This document shows positions 34,719 to 42,753 of a DNA stretch of 50,977 nucleotides, in pieces (the stretch's first letter is position 1; each line of letters opens with the position of its first letter). The stretch covers positions 1 to 50,977 of the IMG/VR virus record IMGVR_UViG_3300024974_000003, one strand, 5' to 3'. Origin of the DNA: a virus. The notes under the pieces were generated by a model. It was not told the DNA's origin, searched no databases, and worked only from the letters and a program-made list of their open reading frames with translations. A program made the translations under genes and the position numbers.

Positions 34719-35203
34719 TGGCAATTACTCCCAGAAAAATATCAGTTCAGACAGAAGTCGAAAACGGAAAGTTTATTGAAAACAGAGACTTGATTGTAAA
34801 TGCTATTGGCGTTTACGAAGGAAAAAAAGTAACTGTTACCGTCGAAAGATATTACAAGAAAAGAAGCAATAAGCAAAACAACTATTACTGGGGAGTTATT
34901 GTTGAACATTGGAAAAATATAATTCGCCAGGAGTGGGGAGAAATTTGGACCATAGATGAGGTACACGATTTTTTGAAAGGAAATCTGAATTTCGATGTAG
35001 TTGTTGATACCGAAACTGGAGAATTGGCAATTAATCCAATTACAAAAAATGTTATTAGAAAGCCAAAGTCAACATCAAAGAATACCACATTTAGTCAGGA
35101 AGAGTATCACGAAGCAGCAAGGCAGTTAGCTTGGGAAATGTTTCAGTACACAATTCCATTACCAAACGAAGATTTAGAACAACCAATTGATGTAAAATTT
35201 TAA
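34718..35203 (+). CDS. NinB-like recombination protein
   Basis: A 161-residue protein (GTG start at 34718, overlapping the preceding stop by one base). It contains the YYKKRSNKQNNYYWGVIV motif typical of NinB/Orf, which modulates loading of recombinase on DNA. The C-terminal half has a polar segment and a final EQPIDVKF. Confidence 0.7.
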   Translation: MAITPRKISVQTEVENGKFIENRDLIVNAIGVYEGKKVTVTVERYYKKRSNKQNNYYWGVIVEHWKNIIRQEWGEIWTIDEVHDFLKGNLNFDVVVDTETGELAINPITKNVIRKPKSTSKNTTFSQEEYHEAARQLAWEMFQYTIPLPNEDLEQPIDVKF

Positions 35204-35496
35204 TGAATAGTTACAGAACATCAACTGGAGAAAAGTTCACACAAAGTCAGATTGAAAAGAAAATTACAGAAGCTAAAGCAAAAGTTTTGCAAAATCAAAT
35301 TGATGAGTATGACTATAATTTTTGCGAACAATGTGGACGAAATGCTTCAGGAACTAGATTAGATTGTTCTCACGATATATCGGTCAAAAGAGCAAAGGAA
35401 GAGGGTAAAACAGAACAATGTTGGGATGTTAAAAATATCATCATTCGTTGTAGAAGTTGCCATCAAAAACACGATAAACTGAATTTACAATTTTAA
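35203..35496 (+). CDS. Zinc-finger HNH-like protein (NinG/Rap-like)
   Basis: A 97-residue protein with CEQCGRNASGTRLDCSHD, then CRSCHQKHDK; two CxxC pairs and histidines that fit an HNH/zinc nuclease of the NinG/Rap type, which acts on branched DNA. It shares one base with the NinB-like gene upstream, and both probably belong to the recombination set. Confidence 0.65.
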   Translation: MNSYRTSTGEKFTQSQIEKKITEAKAKVLQNQIDEYDYNFCEQCGRNASGTRLDCSHDISVKRAKEEGKTEQCWDVKNIIIRCRSCHQKHDKLNLQF

Positions 35497-35506
35497 AATA
35501 AAATTT

Positions 35507-35797
35507 ATGAAGCAGCTAGATATTTTCGATGATTTGCCATTACCAAAAAGTAATACTCAAGAAGTCTTATTTACTTTAATTCAGCAAGGGGAGGTTTCAA
35601 TAATGGACTTTCCTTATTTATCAGGATTTAGAACTAGGGTTTCAGAATTGCAAAATTCACATAATCTAAAATTATCAAAAAAGATGATTTTAAAGAAAAA
35701 CAAGTTTGGAAATGTCTTTCAATATGCTAAGCATATTTTGAATGATAACAACAAACAAAGAGCCGTTGAACTTTATAAAAAATTAATCAATAACTAA
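35507..35797 (+). CDS. Putative winged-helix protein
   Basis: A 96-residue protein with helices and a basic end. The order LFTLIQQGEVSIMDFPYLSG-FRTRVSELQ resembles a winged-helix DNA-binding domain. No other motif is seen. Confidence 0.45.
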   Translation: MKQLDIFDDLPLPKSNTQEVLFTLIQQGEVSIMDFPYLSGFRTRVSELQNSHNLKLSKKMILKKNKFGNVFQYAKHILNDNNKQRAVELYKKLINN

Positions 35798-35799
35798 AA

Positions 35800-36330
35800 A
35801 TGGAAATCGTAAAAAATTATTTACCAGCAACAATCGAATTTACAGCAAAAACAAGTGAGGTTCCGGAAAGTCTTGGAACGTTTGAAAATGCAGAAGATGT
35901 ACAAAAATTTATGAGTGAAAACTTCATAGCAATGCCAAAGCAAATAGAGACTTATCGTTTGCTGGATGAGTATGAAAAAGAACATATCAGAAATGAGTAC
36001 ATCACAGAGTTAGAAGAAAATTATCCACAGTACCACAATCAACTTATTGAAAGAGCATCAGAAACTGTGAGCGCATCTTTTAATAAAATCGAAGCTTTAT
36101 CCAAAGAAGTTAAAAAAGGAATTGCAGAAATTAATCTTGATCCTGCAACAACTTACGAAGTTGCTCTAAATGGAAATTACTATTACTACACCTGGATTAA
36201 TGCTGAATTGAAATTAGCAAAAGTAAGAAAAATTCCAGACCACGAGGTGAGTGATTTGTTCAATTCAAGTGAGAGAAATAAAACGTATTTCGAAGAGTTG
36301 AAAAATCCAAAAAAGGCGGCTAAAAAATAA
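35800..36330 (+). CDS. Hypothetical protein
   Basis: A 176-residue, mostly helical acidic protein with a beta segment (YEVALNGNYYYYTWINAELK) in the middle and a basic end (EELKNPKKAAKK). No family is recognised. Shares one base with the HNH gene after it. Confidence 0.55.
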   Translation: MEIVKNYLPATIEFTAKTSEVPESLGTFENAEDVQKFMSENFIAMPKQIETYRLLDEYEKEHIRNEYITELEENYPQYHNQLIERASETVSASFNKIEALSKEVKKGIAEINLDPATTYEVALNGNYYYYTWINAELKLAKVRKIPDHEVSDLFNSSERNKTYFEELKNPKKAAKK

Positions 36331-36641
36331 TGTCGAGACTTCAACATAAAAAAGGCAGACCAACCAACTACAGAAAATCTTTGAAATCCAATCCCTATTG
36401 GGAGGAAGTTAAAGCAAAAGTAAGATTAAGAGATAATTTCAAATGTGTGGACTGTAGTTCAATCATTCGATTAGAAACTCATCACATAACTTACTATGTA
36501 AATGGAAAATCAATTGTAGGGCTTGAATTAGAGCATCTGTGTTGGTTGGTCACTCTTTGTGAAGATTGTCACGAAAAGGCGCACAAAACTCCAAATAATC
36601 GGTTTAATCCGAGTAATAGAAACAAAGTAAAAATTAACTAA
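36330..36641 (+). CDS. HNH endonuclease
   Basis: A 103-residue protein with VRLRDNFKCVDCSSI, THHITY and a final LCEDCHEKAH, the HNH zinc-binding and catalytic pattern. The N-terminus is basic. It stands directly before the initiator gene and overlaps the previous gene by one base. Confidence 0.85.
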   Translation: MSRLQHKKGRPTNYRKSLKSNPYWEEVKAKVRLRDNFKCVDCSSIIRLETHHITYYVNGKSIVGLELEHLCWLVTLCEDCHEKAHKTPNNRFNPSNRNKVKIN

Positions 36642-37481
36642 ATGGCTTTAACAAATCAACCTTATCTACCTCTTTATGTTGATGACTGGATGAACAACAA
36701 TAAGCTTAAAATGTGTACTCCAGCAGCGCACGGAGTTATGATTTCAATAATGTGCATTTTACATAAAGAAGCTACTTACGGAAAGATTTTGCTTAAGCAA
36801 AAGTTTAAGCAAAGTGATAAGCAAATTAAAAATTTTGCTTTACAAATTGCTAAACTAACTGCTTTCGATTTGCTTGAAATTGAAAATCCATTGTTCGAAT
36901 TGATATCTGAATGTGTGTTAATCATTGAAGGTGATTTTTTGATTTGCAAGCGAATGGTTAGAGATGCCGAAATTTCGGAAAAGCGTTCAAGCGCTGGTGT
37001 TAAAGGCGGTGCGTCAAACAAAAATAAAAATTTTGCTTATACAAAAAGTGAAGCAAACCAAGAAGCAAAACCACAAGCAAACACCAAAGCAAATAGCGAA
37101 GCAAACACTGTAATTGAAAATGGAGTTGTAATTGTAAATGAAATTGTAAGTAAAAATGAAATTGTAGTTGCAGTTGAAAAACAAAAAAAAGCGAAATCTG
37201 AAATTCAAAAACAAGAAGTTGAATATCCGTTTTTCACCGAAAATTTCAAAGTGCAATGGCAGGCTTGGAAAGTTTACAAATCAAAAGAACATAATTTCAA
37301 ATATAAATCAATTCAAAGCGAACAAGCTTCATTGATTGAGCTTTCAAATCTTTCAAGTGGTAAAGAGACAACGGCAATTGCAATTATGAATCAATCTATG
37401 GCAAAAGGCTGGAAGGGATTTTTTGAATTAAAAGAAGTTCGTCAGAATGTTGAAAAGCCTAAATTTTCAATAAATCAGTAA
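36642..37481 (+). CDS. Replication initiator (lambda O-like role)
   Basis: A 279-residue protein with an N-terminal winged-helix-like part (YLPLYVDDWMNNNKLKMCTPAAHGVMISIMC) as in phage replisome organizer proteins, a RSSAGVKGG linker, a low-complexity middle (EANQEAKPQANTKANSEANT) and a short C-terminal domain ending in PKFSINQ. The next gene encodes a DnaC-like ATPase, giving an initiator-loader pair. The gene itself carries two clusters of AGCAAA iterons 12 bp apart, as does the lambda origin inside gene O. Confidence 0.75.
   Translation: MALTNQPYLPLYVDDWMNNNKLKMCTPAAHGVMISIMCILHKEATYGKILLKQKFKQSDKQIKNFALQIAKLTAFDLLEIENPLFELISECVLIIEGDFLICKRMVRDAEISEKRSSAGVKGGASNKNKNFAYTKSEANQEAKPQANTKANSEANTVIENGVVIVNEIVSKNEIVVAVEKQKKAKSEIQKQEVEYPFFTENFKVQWQAWKVYKSKEHNFKYKSIQSEQASLIELSNLSSGKETTAIAIMNQSMAKGWKGFFELKEVRQNVEKPKFSINQ
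36786..37105 (+). repeat. ori: Iterons: likely origin of replication
   Basis: AGCAAA occurs at 36796, 36808 and 36820, and again at 37052, 37064, 37076, 37088 and 37100: always exactly 12 bp apart. Cluster 1 falls in codon phase 1 and cluster 2 in phase 2, so amino acid repetition alone does not explain the shared word. The opposite-strand word TTTTGCTT occurs near 36787, 36833 and 37031. The arrangement suggests initiator-binding iterons. Confidence 0.6.
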
Positions 37482-37482
37482 A

Positions 37483-38373
37483 ATGGATGAAATCGGAAAA
37501 ATAATAGAATCGATGCCAATAAAAAAAGGCATTATTACCAGACGAGAATATGAATGGCTTAAATCATTTGAAAAATTAGAGCCTCACGAATTGGAAAAAA
37601 TAAAGGAATTCGAAGGAAATTTAAAAGTTTCTGAATCCAGAAAAGAGATAAAAAAAGAAGTAATTGAACGTACAAAAGGATTAGTTCCTGATAAAAAAAT
37701 TATTTGGACAGGATTTTTACAAGCTTTTTTACAATCTCAAAAAAAGGAATTCGTACAAAACCCTGATACATTATCAAATTTAGAACCTGTGTTGAAATAT
37801 TTTGCAAAAGATGAAACTTTCTTCAATTGTAAAAATTTAGTTAAAAATTTCAACGGTAAAGAACTAGAAAATTCTTTTGATAAAGGACTTTTAATCATTG
37901 GAGACTATGGAAATGGAAAAACAACAATAATGCATTGTTTTGAAATTCTATTTAAAAAGAACTTCGAAATAGCAATGACCGAAAATTGGGATACAATGAA
38001 ACAATGGAATGAATTACGTTTCAAAAGCTCAAAATCACATGATGTTGTTACGGAATTCGAAACCATTACCAATCCAGATGCCAAGGATAATTTCTATAAA
38101 AAGTACAATAGTTTTAGATATTATTTTGATGATGTTAAAAAAGAAAAGACAGCATCAAATTATGGAAAAACAGAAATAATCAGGGAGATAATTGAGAAGC
38201 GTTACGATAAAAAATCCAAAACATACATCACTTGCAATTACAAAGAGGGGTATTCCAATAATCTTCAAGAAGCTTTAGTAGAATTCGGAGACAGGTACGG
38301 AGGTCACATTTACGACAGGCTATTCGAGATGTTCAATATCATTGAATTCAAAGGTAAAAGCTTTAGAAAGTGA
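37483..38373 (+). CDS. DnaC-like helicase loader ATPase
   Basis: A 296-residue AAA+ protein. Walker A GDYGNGKTT is at 140-148, Walker B YYFDDV at 213-218, with a later R-rich region. The N-terminal 130 residues are charged and helical and would contact the helicase or initiator. It probably loads the host DnaB helicase at the phage origin. Follows the initiator by two bases. Confidence 0.85.
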   Translation: MDEIGKIIESMPIKKGIITRREYEWLKSFEKLEPHELEKIKEFEGNLKVSESRKEIKKEVIERTKGLVPDKKIIWTGFLQAFLQSQKKEFVQNPDTLSNLEPVLKYFAKDETFFNCKNLVKNFNGKELENSFDKGLLIIGDYGNGKTTIMHCFEILFKKNFEIAMTENWDTMKQWNELRFKSSKSHDVVTEFETITNPDAKDNFYKKYNSFRYYFDDVKKEKTASNYGKTEIIREIIEKRYDKKSKTYITCNYKEGYSNNLQEALVEFGDRYGGHIYDRLFEMFNIIEFKGKSFRK

Positions 38374-38609
38374 AAGCAAAAATCCTTGAGTTAGTAGAAA
38401 AAAAGCATCATTCAAGTGGTGGGAAGTGTGGAACTTACTTTGTTGAGTTTTTAATCCACTTGAAAGTATCAGTTGATGAATTTGAAAAGGTCGCATCAGA
38501 AATGTACAACAATGAGCAAATTGACATCAGGATGGGAATAAATGGATTTATGATAATGCAATTTGTTCCAATTAAAAAAAGCAAGAATAATAATTTAAAA
38601 ACTAAATAA
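38370..38609 (+). CDS. Small hypothetical protein, GTG start
   Basis: A 79-residue protein beginning with GTG at 38370 (overlapping the previous stop). It starts MKAKILELVEKKHHSSGGKC and looks like a small winged-helix domain with basic end. It lies between the helicase loader and the DGR targets. Confidence 0.5.
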   Translation: MKAKILELVEKKHHSSGGKCGTYFVEFLIHLKVSVDEFEKVASEMYNNEQIDIRMGINGFMIMQFVPIKKSKNNNLKTK

Positions 38610-38611
38610 AA

Positions 38612-39088
38612 ATGAGTGAAACATTAACCGCTGAAAAAAGCAAAGTAATTACAGCCTATAACAAGGCAAAAGGAGGCAGAAAAGTAATGTTAGAAAACCT
38701 TTTCGGAATTAAAACCTTTCAGCCTGAAATCAAAGAGAGAATCAAATCTTTCGATGATGTTTTGAGAGAAAACGGAATCGTCAAACTTGATTTTGAAAAA
38801 TCTTGTCAAGGCTTAACCACGGATGAAGTGGCTTACAAACAAGTCAAAGAAATAGTAAAAGCCTTTAATGAAGGTTGGACTCCAGACTGGACAAATTCAA
38901 ATGAGGGTAAATATTATCCTTGGTTCAAAATGGGTTCTCCTTCGGGTGGCGGTTTTTCGTACGACGACTGCGGTCTCTGGAGCACGGTTTCGTATGTCGG
39001 CTCTCGCCTTTGCTTCAAAAATTCAGATTTAGCGAAACACGCTGCTAATCTATTCCTTGACATTTACAAAGATTTACAAACCGCTTAA
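38612..39088 (+). CDS. DGR target protein 1 (C-terminal variable C-type-lectin-like domain)
   Basis: A 158-residue protein without signal peptide or membrane segment. The first 85 residues are helical; the rest contains YYPWFKMGSPSGGGFSY, then a variable stretch, a GSRLCF motif and the final helix LAKHAANLFLDIYKDLQ. This is the fold pattern of DGR target proteins in Bacteroidetes. The variable repeat is at 38934-39013. Templated changes replace Asn/Asp/Tyr/Ser codons around the SY...STV region. Its binding partner is unknown. Confidence 0.85.
   Translation: MSETLTAEKSKVITAYNKAKGGRKVMLENLFGIKTFQPEIKERIKSFDDVLRENGIVKLDFEKSCQGLTTDEVAYKQVKEIVKAFNEGWTPDWTNSNEGKYYPWFKMGSPSGGGFSYDDCGLWSTVSYVGSRLCFKNSDLAKHAANLFLDIYKDLQTA
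38934..39013 (+). repeat. DGR variable repeat VR1
   Basis: Aligned without gaps to the template at 39501-39580. By my count, 14 of the 20 template adenines differ here, and only one non-adenine base differs (near the right end). It covers the C-terminal part of target 1 and ends at the GSRLCF-encoding block, the likely initiation of homing side. Confidence 0.9.
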
Positions 39089-39098
39089 AAACCATATT

Positions 39099-39470
39099 AT
39101 GTACACAGAAATTAAAACATTTGAAGACGCTTGCAAGGCTATTAATGTAGAGCCTACTATTATTCCAGATTTTTCATTGTTTCCTGAATCAGACCAACAG
39201 GCAATGATAGCACACGCCAAATTAGTAATTATCGCCAAAGCCATAAACGGTGACTGGGTTCCAGACTGGACAAATGGCGAATGGGATAAGTACTATCCTT
39301 GGTTCAAAATGGGTTCTCCTTCGGGTGGCGGTTTTTCGTACTGCGGCTGCGATTACCGGGGCACGGTTTCGGCTGTCGGCTCTCGCCTTTGCTTCGAAAC
39401 TAGAGAAAAGGCTATATATGCAGGTAATCAATTTGAAGACCTGTACAAAGTCTATTTTGTAAAAGCATAA
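39099..39470 (+). CDS. DGR target protein 2
   Basis: Start placed at ATG 39099 because an earlier frame start at 39057 would overlap target 1. It encodes 123 residues, with an N-terminal helical region (TFEDACKAINVEPTIIPDF) and a C-terminal YYPWFKMGSPSGGGFSY block, a variable segment, GSRLCF and a final helix (KAIYAGNQFEDLYKVYF). It matches target 1 in the C-terminal half, indicating duplication or a shared cassette. No signal peptide is present, so it acts inside the cell or in the virion. Confidence 0.85.
   Translation: MYTEIKTFEDACKAINVEPTIIPDFSLFPESDQQAMIAHAKLVIIAKAINGDWVPDWTNGEWDKYYPWFKMGSPSGGGFSYCGCDYRGTVSAVGSRLCFETREKAIYAGNQFEDLYKVYFVKA
39313..39392 (+). repeat. DGR variable repeat VR2
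   Basis: Aligned without gaps to the template. By my count, 16 of 20 template adenines are changed; two non-adenine differences occur, one shared with VR1 near the right end and a T-to-C earlier. Independent changes relative to VR1 show that each target is diversified separately. Confidence 0.9.
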
Positions 39471-39500
39471 TAAATGAGGTTGTGTGGTGTCGTTGCTGTA

Positions 39501-39580
39501 GTTCTCCTTCAGGTGGCAGTTTTTCGTACAACGACTACGATAACTGGAACACGAATTCGAATGTCAGCTCTCACCTGAGC
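39501..39580 (+). repeat. DGR template repeat (TR)
   Basis: An 80-bp copy of the variable region in the noncoding gap between target 2 and the reverse transcriptase. Adenines dominate the first and second codon positions (AAC and AAT codons), the usual template design. Right of it, CTTGCC and GGCAA arms near 39606-39620 form a small hairpin that may be part of the template RNA. The stretch 39471-39683 holds no other gene. Confidence 0.9.
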
Positions 39581-39683
39581 TAAAAAATTTTAAGCACCAC
39601 AGACCTTGCCAACACGGCAAAAAATTACAAAATTAATAGGTTCGCTAGTAGAGCAATCGAAAGCGAACCAATCAAAGCAAAGT

Positions 39684-40646
39684 ATGAAACGATTCAAAAA
39701 TATATACCAACAAATTATTTCACCAGCAAACCTAATTATTGCGGAAGCAAAAGCACGCAAAGGCAAAGCCAAACAATATGGTGTGAAGGTATTTGATAAA
39801 AATCCACAGGGAAACCTTGTGGAGCTTCATAAGATGTTGCTTGAAAAAAATTACCAAACATCAGAATACACCACTTTCAAAATCTTTGAACCAAAAGAAA
39901 GGCTAGTTTTTAGATTGCCATACTTTCCTGATCGCATTACCCATCACGCTGTTATGAATGTTCTGGAGCCAATATTTACCAAATTATTCACAGCTGATAC
40001 ATACAGCTGCATCAAAGGAAGAGGAATTCACGGAGCTGCCAATAATTTAAAAAAAGCATTGAAGGACCAGGAGAACACAAAGTACTGTTTGAAATTAGAT
40101 ATTGTCAAGTTCTATCCAAATGTAGATCATGAGGTTCTAAAGCAACTATTGAGAAAAAAGTTTAAAGACCAGGATTTACTTTGGTTGTTGGATGAAATCA
40201 TTGATAGCGCTGATGGATTGCCAATAGGAAATTATTTAAGCCAATATTTTGCAAACTATTACCTGACCTATTTTGACCACTGGATAAAAGAAAACAAAGA
40301 AGTAAAATATTACTTCAGGTATGCTGATGATATTATTATTCTATCGAGCAACAAACCACATCTTCACGAGCTGTTGGCAGAAATAAAAACCTATTTGAAT
40401 GATAATCTAAAGCTTCAGGTAAAAGGGAATTATCAAGTATTCCCAGTTGAAGCACGTGGAATTGATTTCGTTGGATATGTATTCTACCATACGCACACGC
40501 TTATGCGAAAATCAATTAAAAAAAGATTTGCAAGGGCAATGTCAAAAACAAAAAACAAAGCCACGATAGCCGCTTATTTCGGATGGGCAAAACATTGCAA
40601 TTCAAAACACCTATTAAAAAAATTAATACCAAATGAACGCATTTAA
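39684..40646 (+). CDS. DGR reverse transcriptase
   Basis: A 320-residue protein with reverse transcriptase motifs: LKLDIVKFYPN (D139), the GLPIGNYLSQYFANYYL block at about 178-194 that carries the DGR signature IGxxxSQ, and RYADD at 212-216. The start is at ATG 39684; a TTG at 39606 gives a longer frame that runs into the template side and looks non-coding. It synthesises adenine-mutagenised cDNA from the template RNA. It lies 103 bases right of the template and overlaps the following gene. Confidence 0.95.
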   Translation: MKRFKNIYQQIISPANLIIAEAKARKGKAKQYGVKVFDKNPQGNLVELHKMLLEKNYQTSEYTTFKIFEPKERLVFRLPYFPDRITHHAVMNVLEPIFTKLFTADTYSCIKGRGIHGAANNLKKALKDQENTKYCLKLDIVKFYPNVDHEVLKQLLRKKFKDQDLLWLLDEIIDSADGLPIGNYLSQYFANYYLTYFDHWIKENKEVKYYFRYADDIIILSSNKPHLHELLAEIKTYLNDNLKLQVKGNYQVFPVEARGIDFVGYVFYHTHTLMRKSIKKRFARAMSKTKNKATIAAYFGWAKHCNSKHLLKKLIPNERI

Positions 40647-40929
40647 AGATTTGGGAATAAAAGCCCAACCCAACTCATTTGTTGGTGACAAATTGAAATT
40701 AGATAAAATTTTAAACCAAGAAATAAAAGTACTTGAATTCAAAATTGACAAATCAATTAAAAAAGAAAACTCAGATTATTTGACATTACAAATTGAAAAG
40801 AATGAAACAAAATATGTTGTTTTTACTGGCTCAAAAATACTGATGCAAATGATAAGTGAGGTGCCTAAAGATAAATTTCCCTTTACAACAACAATAGTAA
40901 AAAGCAATGATTATCCTGAATTTACATAA
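40633..40929 (+). CDS. Hypothetical protein coupled to the DGR RT
   Basis: A 98-residue protein beginning MNAFKDLGIKAQPNSFVGDK, then strands with FKIDKSIKKEN and a KYVVFTGSKILMQMISEVP segment and a FPFTTTIVKSNDY end; it resembles an OB-fold-like small domain. It overlaps the reverse transcriptase gene by 14 bases, so it is coupled. No Avd-type accessory protein is found elsewhere, so it is a candidate accessory factor; this is inference. It might instead be a replication protein. Confidence 0.6.
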   Translation: MNAFKDLGIKAQPNSFVGDKLKLDKILNQEIKVLEFKIDKSIKKENSDYLTLQIEKNETKYVVFTGSKILMQMISEVPKDKFPFTTTIVKSNDYPEFT

Positions 40930-40959
40930 CATACAATAAACAATCAAATTTTAGAAACA

Positions 40960-42609
40960 ATGAGTAAAACAACAGAAACAAAAATTGAAAATTTGAAGTT
41001 GGAAAATATCTTCCCTTCAAAAACGAATCCCAGAAAATCCTTTGACGAAAAAGGATTGCAGGAACTAGCCGAAAGCATTAAAGAGTATGGATTGCTTCAG
41101 CCAATACTCGTGAGACCAATCTTGGACGATTTCGATAAGGACTTGAAACCAAATTATGAAATCATTTACGGTGAAAGAAGGTACCGAGCTTCAGTACTTG
41201 CCAAGATGACAACCATCAAGGCTCAAATTGAGTATATGGATGATGACAAAGCTTTTGAAATTCAAGTATTAGAAAACCTCCAGCGTGAGGATGTATCTCC
41301 ACTCGATGAAGCCAGAGCGTTTCATTCTTTGATGAAAAAAGAATCTTTAGACTGGTTAGCTTCCAAAATTAATAAATCTAAAAAGTACGTCCTGGATCGT
41401 GTGAAGCTTTTAGACTTATGTGATTTCGCAATGGAAACTTTAGAGGCTGGAGTACTACCTATTGGTCACGCTATGTTGCTTTCGAAAATCGATAAAGTGG
41501 TTCAGAGAAATATTATGAATTCATTGTCTTTGATTACAAATATCAATATGTCGAAAGATAAAAACGACTACACGCACAGCTATTGCACTAAAACTATGAG
41601 TTCACTTAAAGACTCAATAGCGGGGTTAATGCTTTCGTTTGACAAGGCAAACTTTGACCTCAACGATGAAAATCTTTTACCTAAAGCGGGAAGTTGTCAA
41701 GTTTGCCCAAAGAGAACCATTAACGAAAACTTGCTTTTTGGAGACATCACGCACAAAGATATGTGTACCGATACCCTTTGCTTTAATTCTAAAATCAAAA
41801 CACAACTCGAGGTTAATCTTGCAGGAGCAAAAGAAAAATACGGGAAGATTTTAATGGCTGAAAAAAATCCGTACAGCGGAAGTGAGCAGGTTAGAGTAGG
41901 CGGAAAAGATGTGTATTTCACTGATAAAAAAACAGAAAGCAATTCTGTTCCTGCAATCATTAACAAAGCCGATAACTGGAGTCAAAAGTACATTGGTAAA
42001 GTAGTTTGGATTGAACCCAAAAAAGAGGTTGAAGATATAGAACAAAAGCCAAAAGGTTTAGATTCGTGGGAAATCAGACAGAACAAAATTACGGATGAGG
42101 TTGTAATTCCAAGATACAAAGAAGTGTTTGATAAATTACTTTCTGATATTCCTATCACAATTATCGAAAGCGAAAACTGCTTGAACATTGTAGATGATTT
42201 TTTGATTGAAAATCTAGTGGCGGGTTCATTCAATAAAATAATCATCGTTTGCAATCTACTTGGAATCAAAACCGATGTGGAGTTAGATGCTCAAATACTT
42301 CGAGAATACAAAGACTCATTATCTCGAAATGAACAATACAATTTACAATTTGAGCTTTCAAAGAAATTGGTTAATAGTCACAGCATAGAAATGATTTGCA
42401 ACATTCTTTTGCTGGATGACATCGTAGAAAAAGACATTGAAATGGACGAAGAGATTGAAGCTTGGGAGATTTCAATCAAAAGATACTATGAGACAATCGG
42501 ATTGCTTGAAAAACCTATCGAAGAAATCGAAACGGATGTAGAAGAAATTCCAGTCGAACAACCTTCAATTACTGAAAGGGTAAAAGAAAGAGCCAAAAAG
42601 CTAAAATAG
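40960..42609 (+). CDS. ParB-like protein
   Basis: A 549-residue protein. The ParB/Sulfiredoxin N-terminal domain has NPRKSF at 23-28, GERRYRA at 71-77 and ENLQREDVSPLDEA at 105-118, followed by a KorB-type helix-turn-helix region around 125-150 (WLASKINKSKKYVLDRVKLL). A CxxC pair (CQVCP) and acidic C-terminal helices follow. No ParA is seen, so a regulatory or host-adaptive role is as likely as partition. Confidence 0.75.
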   Translation: MSKTTETKIENLKLENIFPSKTNPRKSFDEKGLQELAESIKEYGLLQPILVRPILDDFDKDLKPNYEIIYGERRYRASVLAKMTTIKAQIEYMDDDKAFEIQVLENLQREDVSPLDEARAFHSLMKKESLDWLASKINKSKKYVLDRVKLLDLCDFAMETLEAGVLPIGHAMLLSKIDKVVQRNIMNSLSLITNINMSKDKNDYTHSYCTKTMSSLKDSIAGLMLSFDKANFDLNDENLLPKAGSCQVCPKRTINENLLFGDITHKDMCTDTLCFNSKIKTQLEVNLAGAKEKYGKILMAEKNPYSGSEQVRVGGKDVYFTDKKTESNSVPAIINKADNWSQKYIGKVVWIEPKKEVEDIEQKPKGLDSWEIRQNKITDEVVIPRYKEVFDKLLSDIPITIIESENCLNIVDDFLIENLVAGSFNKIIIVCNLLGIKTDVELDAQILREYKDSLSRNEQYNLQFELSKKLVNSHSIEMICNILLLDDIVEKDIEMDEEIEAWEISIKRYYETIGLLEKPIEEIETDVEEIPVEQPSITERVKERAKKLK

Positions 42610-42614
42610 TAATC

Positions 42615-42649
42615 AAAACTGCGAGGTTCTAACAAAATCTCGCAGTTTT
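42615..42649 (+). terminator. Terminator after ParB
   Basis: AAAACTGCGAG (42615-42625) and CTCGCAGTTTT (42639-42649) form an 11-bp perfect stem ending in four T residues. Confidence 0.8.
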
Positions 42650-42669
42650 AAAAACCTAGTAAAATCAGC

Positions 42670-42701
42670 ACTTGAATATTAATTCAAGTATTAAAATACT
42701 T
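42670..42701. promoter_or_regulatory. Overlapping inverted repeats, operator or parS-like
   Basis: ACTTGAAT-ATTA-ATTCAAGT (42670-42689) is an 8-bp inverted repeat. AAGTATT-AA-AATACTT (42686-42701) overlaps its right end. They lie in the AT-rich gap between ParB and the next gene and could bind the ParB product or another regulator. Confidence 0.5.
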
Positions 42702-42753
42702 TCAAATAAGGCTTAATTTTTGTAAATTTATATAGTAAAAAATCGATGAAAAT

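Noticed and set aside
39250-39462. Alternative frame through VR2
   Set aside because: It is a shadow of the target 2 gene and has no conserved start or motif.
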